Source of the DNA: Euphorbia lathyris
Taxonomy: Eukaryota; Streptophyta; Magnoliopsida; Malpighiales; Euphorbiaceae
Direction of reading: 5' to 3'
DNA length: 64,000 bases
Assembly (NCBI RefSeq): GCF_963576675.1
Contig: NC_088915.1
Coordinates: 85,631,501 to 85,695,500, forward strand
Position numbers and translations under genes: made by a program. Positions 55,616-64,000 of the stretch are shown here, piece after piece. The notes beneath the pieces were generated by a model. That model ran no database searches. It had not been told where the DNA came from and saw nothing but the letters and a program-made list of their open reading frames with translations. Position 1 is the stretch's first letter; the number at the start of each line of letters is the position of its first letter.

Positions 55616-57505
55616 AGCGAGAAATTTGATTCCGGAAGGCATGTATTAAGCCCTTAACGGGGATGGATCGTATTATTTCTTTTCGTATGCATTCATAAGC
55701 ATTATTGCAAACCTTTTGGGCAATTTCCGCGAAACCTCTAGCGAGAGTCCATTCGTCGCTCGAAAGAGGCTAGTGTAAGTTCCCCCTTACAGTAAGGCGC
55801 CAAAGGGTCCCCATCCATTCGTTAGGGGCGAATTTGTGCGGTCCTGTGAGGTCCCGCGATCAGCCGTGTCAGCATATAGTAGCCTTAGAAGTTGCCATAG
55901 GATTACCCGTTACCATTTTTGATGTGATAAATGAATCAGTTCGTGTTTTCAAATTGCCATGATACGTGTCTAATCCTAAAAATATGTAAAGAAAATGAAA
56001 CGATACGTTAATATATACTCTTAAACCGATATACAAACTACCCCAAAACATCAAAACGATTCGAACTAAAGACGACTTAGTCATCTCGTATGAATGAACT
56101 TGTGCGACCCGCCTGGTCCCTTTCCGTGTCCCGAAGAAGGCACCTGTTCAGGAAATGCGTTATGACGTAAGCACGTATTAGTATGAATCGGTTTGGTATT
56201 GAGGATAGTTATATCTCGATTCAAAAGACTATATTAACGGTAGCCGTTATTCACATTCTTTAAATAGGTTGGGATAAAACGAGATTATGACAGAATGAAA
56301 ACGAAGAACATTTCTGTTTTGAATGACCCCGTTGTAACGTAAAGAGTTTCACAAAACGTGGCCCGTCCCTTCCGAATAAAAGACGAACTCTTACGTTATG
56401 CCTTGTGTCGTTCTTAAGAGAAATGGACGTGTCCGCAAAAGTAAACAAACGACCAAAGTCATTCTATATCTACGATATATATCCATCCCGAGGGTAGTTA
56501 AAGAAAATGAACCAATATCGTTAAATACGTGTCTCGAACTGGTATATACGCCGCTTAAAAATCACGAAGCCGAATTAAACCAAACCGCGTAATTGCGCCA
56601 TATGGACGAGACTGTGGATTTGACTAATGGCTCGATCATTTCGACCGTTACCAAAACTACAAGAAATATGGCCCGATCTGCGTGTTTGTTCAGTTCATGC
56701 CAAAGTGAAAAGAACGGTGATATCCCTGCTTCGAATAAGCATGCGATTAAACAAAACGTTGATTTTCTATAACCATGCTAGGGTGATATATCCCGTAGAT
56801 TGGAAGGAATAAAGAGTTGTTGCTGGCCGAAAGATTACCGTGCGCTCAAATAAGACTCGCCGTCTTTTTACGTAGCCAAAACGAGCAAACGGATTCTTAA
56901 CGCTAAAAACAAACACGTTACGCGATGAGTCCGTTCCTTAAAATAAAAAGTGATTTCATCACTAAACAAACACGTGGTTGCGTCTCTCGATAGATCCAAA
57001 AGATCCCGTCGTAATCCAAAAATCAAGACACGAACCCACGCGAATAAAAGGGAACGAGTCATTGTCAATAACGAACGATTGGACTGAAAGAATAACTCGT
57101 ACCACGTCTAAAAACCCGAGATACGCTCAAAGGGAGTCAAAACCCGAACTGATGCATCTTGCAAAATGACAAAAGACGAGTTATCCCGAAAGGACAATCC
57201 AACTTGGTCGATATCTTAGTCACTAAACGCTGATACGTTAAAACGAACTGTGTTGTCTGATGGATGATTTACTTTTCCGTAATAATCGACGGCATCACGT
57301 GTCCCTTGGACCGCAATGTGATCCCCAAACCAAAATCCTAGGAAAGAGACTTGGACCATCGAGTGTGTGGAGGAATAAGGGTGGAAGAGAGATGTTGTGA
57401 TACGTGCAATTAGACTAACGTTTGTTCTTCTTATCTTATATATCCGTAAATAAATAAAAACGCACACACCACGAATCATGCATATAAAATCATGCATACA
57501 TACTA
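55616..57505 (+). other. Leader of element 4, no gene seen
   Basis: The leader aligns with that of element 3 over its whole length with few changes and small indels. Only short chance ORFs are present. Confidence 0.7.
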
Positions 57506-60391
57506 ATGGAGACCATTCGCGCAGACTTCATCATTAAGCAGTGGTGGTTTCGCGAGAGTAACCGGCTAGTCAGGCAGTTTGATCAGCTACAAATTGACAG
57601 TTCTGAATCGGCAGTTGTGGCTTCTGAATCATCTTCGTTCGAGTATACTCAGTCTTCAGTCAGTATGTCTGCGACCGATGAAAAGGTGGCCGAATTGGAA
57701 AACTCTGTGAACAATATCAATGATCAGCTGGCCGTAATTTTGGCCCAGCTAGCTGAGCCGGCATTGAAGGACAACAAGAGTGGCAGTAAGCGCGCTGAGA
57801 ACGAGGTGAATGATGGTCCCCGCTTTGGGAATGAGGACGACTATCAGGATTATATCCGGAAGCATCTTGAGAAAGAGAAAGCTAAGGAAGAGGAGTGGAA
57901 GCAACACATCACTCAGGAGGTGCAGGATCTACGTGGGGGAAGTTCCGGGAGCCAAGACTTTTATAACTTGAAGAATTGTTTATCGGCAACTGCTTTGCCT
58001 TTGAAATTTCGGCTCCCGGACATGAAAAAGTTCGATGGAACTGGAGATCCTACTGCTCACATGAATCAGTATGTTGCTGTGATGAAGCACACGATCCTGA
58101 CTGAGGATCAAGTCCTGGGGCTGTTTAACACTTATCTGGAGGGGGCTGCCCTCACATGGTTTCATGCATTGCCGATGGTGACGAAGAGGGATTGGAAAGA
58201 GTTAGCGAAGTCATTCATCGCTCAGTATAGCTTCAACACCATGCTTGAGGTTACTTTGAAAGAGTTAGAGAGCACTAAGCAACAGACTGGGGAATCTTTT
58301 TCCGATTTTGTAAAAAGATGGAGAGCCAAGGCCGCGGTTATGAAGTAGAAGCCGCTTGAGCAGGACCAGATCCGAATGGTAGTCGGTAACACATTGCCGT
58401 ATATTAAGAATGAGCTGTGGTACATGCCTTTTACCGATTTCAACCAAATGTATAGCTGCGCCTTGACAGTTGAGGGGGATGGAGAACCGAAAAAGGCGTA
58501 TACCAAGTGGACGAAGTCTGGATATAGTGCCGGAGGTCCAAGCGCGAGTGCAGAATCTACAGCAGTGAAAGTGCTTGATCTTAATGCTATCGAAAAGAGG
58601 CAGTTCGCCAAATTTGATTAGACCTACGCAAAAGTTTTCGAACGATTGCAGAAAAAGGGGTTGCTGAAAGCTCTTACTCCTTATAACAAAGCTCCACCTT
58701 CTCCGCAGATACAAGCTAGGGGATACTGCGAATTCCACAGCGGTTATGGGCATACTATTGAAAACTGTGAGAGGTTGAATCACGAGATCCAAGATTTGAT
58801 TGAGGGGAAGAAGATAGTTGATCCTTCATCGGCGAACCCTTCCACTAGGCGTAATCCACTGCCTAATCATAGGGTGAGCATGATCGGAGTCGGGCTGAAA
58901 GAAAGCATGGTTGTGGAATCCTTCGAGGAAAATGAAGAGGAGTTGTTGGACTCCGATGAGAAGAGCAATGTAGGAAATGGTCTGTATATGTCCTTCCTTG
59001 GCAAAGAACAGGAGGGTGAACCGATGGATGAAGGGTTGGACGGTGGAGCACCGTATGACGAAGATAGTGCTGAAGAGACCGGGGAAGGGTCGTCTCGGAC
59101 TATTGTGCCAGAATTGAGTCTATTTAGTGGAGGAGAGGATCCCGATGTGCACTTGCGTGAGTATATGCACGATATGTTTGTTGAATCTTTCGGGGTGGAC
59201 GAGATTGCTCAGTGGTTCCACCATTCGCTAGTAGGCGAGCCTTTGGGATGGTTCCACTCGTTGCTCGACTCCTACAAGCATGATTGGGAACGACTGTCTG
59301 ATCTATTCCTAGAAAAGTACAAGAGAGCTAAGGATAGGACCGCAGAGCGCTTTGCGATGCAGATTGGGCCTATCAAGCATCCGCTACCGAGGGTCAGTAA
59401 GTATAATGGCAACAAGGATCCGATGGAACACCTTCACTTCTACTTGTCGGCCATGGGTCCTTTGGGTTTTAAGGAAGAAGAGATCACCAGCCTGATCTGT
59501 AATTCATTGATGGGTGAGCCGTTGATGTGGTATATGTCACTTCCGATGCATGTCAAGACCGATTGGGCGGCAATGATAAAGAGGTTTATCAAAGAGTATA
59601 CGGTATGGATGCTGGCGGAGCAAACCCCGGACTCACCCTCTTATGAAACACCCGAGGCAGTGTTGGCAATGCCTAGGTATGGTGGATACCAAGATCCTGT
59701 TGAGCATGCGAGGTTATTCCGCAACCATATGTATAACGCCGGGTTTCCGCAAGGTGAATTACATGAACATTTCCCGGAAACCCTAATGGGAGAAGCCTTG
59801 TCGTGGCACCAAGGCCTATCAGAAGAGGAAATGGGTCATTGGATACCGCTTAGGAGTGCTTTTGTGGCGAGATATGAGATGTATGTTCCATGGACGGGAT
59901 CCCTGGAAGATCTGGATAGGATCAGGAAGTTCCCCGAGGAACCATTCATGGATTATGCTAGGAGGTGGAGGCACCGCTATGAGCAGTGTCATGAAACAAT
60001 GAGTGATAAGGTGCAGCTTATGTGCATACAGAGAGGCGTAATTCCGTTGGCGGCGAAGAGGATGAGTAGGGTATCCCTCAGGGATTATGATGATTTGATA
60101 GGCTGGGCTTTGTATGGATCAGCGGATCCATTTTATTTGAATTCAAACGTTCCTCATATAATGGATCTGATGATTGTGGATATTTGGGAAAGTTCCTCGG
60201 ATGAGGAGGATACTGATCGGAGGATTCCTATCAATATTTGGGACGAATCTGATGATGAGCCGGAAATCGCCATCATGACAAGATCAGTTCGAGTGGCCGA
60301 GGGAAAGGCACCTATGGTGGAGACTGAGATAGGGGAAGGATCGGCTCCCAAGCCAGATGACCAAGTGCTCGAGCAGTTGAAGAAAACATAA
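57506..60391 (+). pseudogene. Gag of element 4 with four capsid-type modules, three stops
   Basis: The start METIRADFIIKQ and the layout match element 3. Module 1 starts at about 58022, the zinc knuckle YCEFHSGYGHTIENC is near 58724-58768, and modules 2, 3 and 4 start near 59116, 59392 and 59668. Stops are TAG 58346-58348 (CAG elsewhere), TAG 58619-58621 (CAG elsewhere) and TAA 60389-60391 (CAA elsewhere). There is no frameshift: the fragments share one frame. The acidic stretch before the protease (SSSDEEDTDRR) is also kept. Confidence 0.9.
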
Positions 60392-63300
60392 GCTAAGTCT
60401 ACGGTGTGGGAAGTCCTATACCATTCCAAGTACCACCGTGAAAATCTGATGAAAGAGCTGCAGAATCTGGTTATTTCTACCGATACTGAGCCGGAGGCAT
60501 TAGTAGGGGCAATCATGGCACGAAAGAAAACTGAAATCACCTTCACTGATGAAGATCTCCCGGAGGAGGGGAAGGCTCACAACAAGCCTTTGTACATCCG
60601 AGCTGAAATTAACGGGAAGAGGACTAGCTGTGTGATGGTCGATGATGGATCGACTATTAATGTATGCCCACTGAAACTTCTATCCAAATTAGGAGTAGAA
60701 AGAGGAGATTTGACTGCCTCAGAAACAGTGATCAGGGCCTATGACGATAGCCGTAGGCACATCGAAGGAGTGTTTAAGGCCAAGCTGAAGGTGGGGCCGC
60801 ATGAGGAGGAGACTGAATTCACTGTGTTAGATATACCGGTGACGTTCGCCGTGTTGTTGGGACGTCCATGGTTCCACAAGTTGGGAGGTGTGCCCTCCAC
60901 GCTCCATTAAATGATCAAATTCCCCTTCGGGGAGGAAATAGTGACAATCAGAGCTGAGAAATTGAGTTCAGTGGCGGCATTGGGAATTGAGCCTCAGCTT
61001 TTCTCCGGATTCCAAGTTTCTGGGATCTACGAGTCTAGCATGACCACCGATGTGGTAAAGATGATGAAGGGGGGTTTCATCCCCGGTATGGGCTTGGGAG
61101 CACACCATCAAGGGTTGCCAGAATTTCCGGATTTCAAGAGTCAGAAAACCCGGAGGGGTTTAGGATATGAGCTGGCAGGTCCGTCCAACACAAGTGGTGA
61201 AGGAAAGGTGGGCCTAAGGAAGTATTTTGTGAATGAGGGGCACGGAAAGGTTTATTCGGGGGCTCCTGAGTCATTGACTAGCACTGAGGGAAAGATTCTG
61301 CCAGGTTTCGAGATCTTCAGTGATGTTACCGACTGGGGCAAAAGGAAGGCAAGCTGTTTCATCGAGGAGATCATGATGTTAGATTTGAATGCCAAGGAGC
61401 AGGTCATCACTATTGAGGCCACTGTGAGAGCGATGGATGAACCCGATACCTCCAAAGCCTATGAGAAACCCGAGAACCCTGACGATGAAAATTGTATTAC
61501 TGCTTTGTTTGAGTCCGATGATGTACTCGCCAACACTATCAATGAAATGAATTCTGATTTTGCTTACTTGCTTGATGTTGATCGTGATCATTCCATTCAT
61601 TCTCATTCATATAACATGCCTACATTTGAAATCAATACAATAGAAATGTCAACTTTCAATCTTGGTACGGATGAAAATCCTAAACTTATACAAATTGCTC
61701 AAGAATTAACTATTGAAGAGAGGAAAGAATTTGAGAGAATAATTAAAAAATAAGAAATAGTGTTTGCTTGGACATACGAAGACATGCCAGGAATTGATCA
61801 ATCAATCGTAACTCACCGTATTCCAACATACCCCGACGCGAAGCCCGTGAAGCAGAAACTCCGACGCATGAGACCGGAATGGGCAGATAAGATCAGAGAA
61901 GAAGTGAAAAAGCAGTTAGAAGCAGGGTTCATCGAAGTAATCGACTATCCCCCTTGGGTCGCGAATGTAGTGCCCATCGCAAAGAAGGATGGCAAAGTGA
62001 GAATGTGCGTCGATTATAGAGATCTTAACAAGGCGTGCCCCAAAGATGAATTCGCATTGCCTCATATTGACGTGTTGATCGACAGTGCAGCATCAAGCGT
62101 CTTACACACGAATGTGGACGGTTTCATGGGCTACATGCAAGTTCAGATGAATGAGAAACACAAAGCGAAAACCTCATTCACAACTGAGTGGGGAACATAC
62201 TACTATAGGGTGATGCCGTTTGGTTTGAAAAATGCCGGGGCAACTTACCAGCGAATGGCTACGGCACTGTTCCATGATATGATACACAAAGAGGTAGAAG
62301 TTTATGTGGATGACATGATGGTCAAGTCGGAGACAAGAGAGGGGCATTTCACTGCACTCGAGAAGTTTTTGGCCCGAATTGCAGAATTCAAACTAAGGTT
62401 AAACCCGAAGAAGTGCTTCTTCGGCGTTTCATCGGGGAAAATCTTAGGCTATGTAATCGGAAACAAGGGAATTGAGGTAGATCCCGACAAAGTGAAAGCC
62501 ATACGAGAAATGCCAGCGCCAAAGAATGAGAAAGAAGTGAGAGGGTTTCTGGGGCAGGTTCAGTATATCATTCGGTTCATAGCAAGACTCACTGCAATCT
62601 GCGAGCCGATCTTTAAGTTGCTACGGAAAGATCAACCCACGATTTGGAATGATAAGTGTCAGCAAGCCTTAGAGAAGATCCGGGACTACTTGTCTAATCC
62701 GTCGGTTCTGAGACCGCCTAAACTTGGAAAACCGCTTCTCCTCTATGTAGCAATCGAATAGCGATCTATTGGGGCAATGTTGGCCCAAGAAGGGGACACC
62801 GGTGTGGAGCACGCAGTGTATTATCTGAGTAAGAAGTTCCTGGAATACGAGCTTAAGTATAACATGATCGAAAAGACGTGTGTGGCGGTAGTATGGTTAA
62901 CAAAGAAACTACGGCACTATTTTCAATCTTACAAAGTGATCATTATTTCCCGGATGGATCCTGTGAAGTATCTGTACCGAACTCCGTCTCTAACAGGGAA
63001 GCTAGCCCGATGGTTGTTGCTTTTGTCCGAGTTCGACATCGAGTATATGACGAAGAAAGTTATTAAAGGGAGAGCCGTGGCAGACTTTTTAGCCAATCAA
63101 CATCTGAACGCAGAAAAAGAAGAGATAAGCTATGATTTTCCCGATGAGCACTTGAACGCAATAGAAGTTATACCGTGGAAAATGTTCTTCGATGGAGCAG
63201 TTAACTCAAAGGGAGCCGGAGTAGGAGTGCTACTTATCTCACCGGAGGGAGAAAGGATCCCGATGGCAAAGAAGCTATCCTTCCCTCTCACTAATAATAT

Positions 63301-64000
63301 GGCCGAATATGAAGCGTGCATCTATGGGTTGGAGTCATTAGCAGCACTGGGAGCATCATATGTTGAAATCTGGGGCGACTCAAAGCTGATCATCGAATAG
63401 GCACAAGGAAACTGGGAAGTAAGGGAAGAAAGGTTACGTCCATACTTAGACCAGCTAGAAGGGTTGGCACAAAGATTCAATGAATGTCGTTTTTATCACA
63501 TTCCTCGAGCACAGAACCAGGCAGCGGATGCTTTGGCCACTTTGGTGTCAGTATGGGATAACCCTCGGAACCTTGCCTCGAAGCCTTTGGTATTGAAGAG
63601 GTCTCACAAACCATGCTACGAAGATGTAATGCTGTTGGGGGCAGATGAAAAACCTTGGTATTTCGATATCGTAAACTTCATGAAGAGTGGAACATACCCG
63701 GCAGAATCGGAACTTAGGGACCAGGCTGTGATTAGAAGGTTAGCACAGCAGTTCGTCATCCACGATGACTTGCTTTACAAAAGGCACACCGATGGTTTAC
63801 AACTGAGGTGCTTGGATGCGGGAGAAGCCCGCGAGGCAATGGAGTCAGTACACTCGGGAATTTGTGGGGCCCATATGGGAGGAGCAGTGTTGGCAAAGAA
63901 AATCATAAGGCATGGCTTCTATTGGCTCACCGTGGAAAGAGATTGTAATGAATATGCGAAGAAATGCCATGATTGTCAAATCCACGGAGATTATAATCAT
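60392..64000 (+). pseudogene. Pol of element 4, stops in several domains, cut by the window end
   Basis: Protease DDGSTINVCP, G-patch, RT (CVDYRDLN, YVDD), RT-linked RNase H, second RNase H (FFDGA, WGDSKL) and the integrase zinc-binding region are all in one frame. Stops are TAA 60908-60910, TAA 61751-61753, TAG 62759-62761 and TAG 63398-63400. The QVQMNEKH and YYYRVMPFG spellings differ from elements 1 and 3. From 63401 the frame is open to the window end, inside the zinc-binding CNEYAKKCHDCQ region. The integrase core is outside the window. Confidence 0.92.

Larger units (their letters stand above)
52826..64000 (+). mobile_element. Element 4: Tat/Ogre-like retrotransposon, 3' part outside the window
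   Basis: It consists of LTR-F, PBS, leader, gag and pol as far as the integrase zinc-binding region. It sits in PMD exon 2 of element 3: GAGGGGAACCGGG of the PMD gene is followed directly by the LTR. Its gag, pol and leader are closest to element 3. Confidence 0.92.

Overview
The window is plant nuclear DNA made almost entirely of nested LTR retrotransposons. No host gene, rRNA or tRNA gene was found. The main family is Ty3/gypsy of the Tat/Ogre type. Its marks are a long gag-pol frame, a protease, a G-patch, RT, two RNase H domains in series, an integrase without a chromodomain, LTRs of 2.7-3.1 kb, and a primer-binding site matching plant tRNA-Arg. Spliceosomal introns and plant mobile domain (PMD) genes confirm a plant host; the species cannot be told.

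Layout. (1) 1-13893: element 1, + strand, cut by the window start inside gag; gag-pol to 5861, an antisense six-exon PMD gene (6326-9405), 39-bp minisatellites, 3' LTR-A. (2) 13894-17425: 3' end and LTR of an unrelated, probably Athila-like gypsy element, with a copia-type solo LTR nested inside (14519-15876). (3) 17426-23399: 3' part of element 2 (PMD gene, minisatellite, LTR-B). (4) 23400-23623: short unassigned spacer. (5) 23624-35907 plus 51025-52825: element 3, + strand, with LTR-C, PBS, leader, gag-pol and a PMD remnant, split by (6) a minus-strand non-autonomous relative, 36007-51024, with LTR-E as 5' LTR, LTR-D as 3' LTR, a gag remnant lacking capsid modules, no pol and large repeat blocks. 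LTR-D also carries a PBS and a leader stub on its outer side. (7) 52826-64000: element 4, + strand, inserted in element 3's PMD exon 2 and running off the window inside integrase.

Two features stand out. The gag protein carries four related capsid-type modules, three of them downstream of the zinc knuckle. The region between pol and the 3' LTR carries an antisense PMD gene with its own TATA box and canonical introns, at the same place in three copies. The LTRs share a CpG-rich palindrome array and a TATA box sitting in the loop of an inverted repeat.

All gag-pol copies are broken by stops or frameshifts in this window, mostly C:G to T:A changes. LTR-D and LTR-E look nearly identical by eye, so the non-autonomous insertion seems fairly young. 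Insertion order read from the nesting: element 3, then the minus-strand element and element 4 inside it; the Athila-like element is interrupted by the copia LTR and abuts elements 1 and 2.
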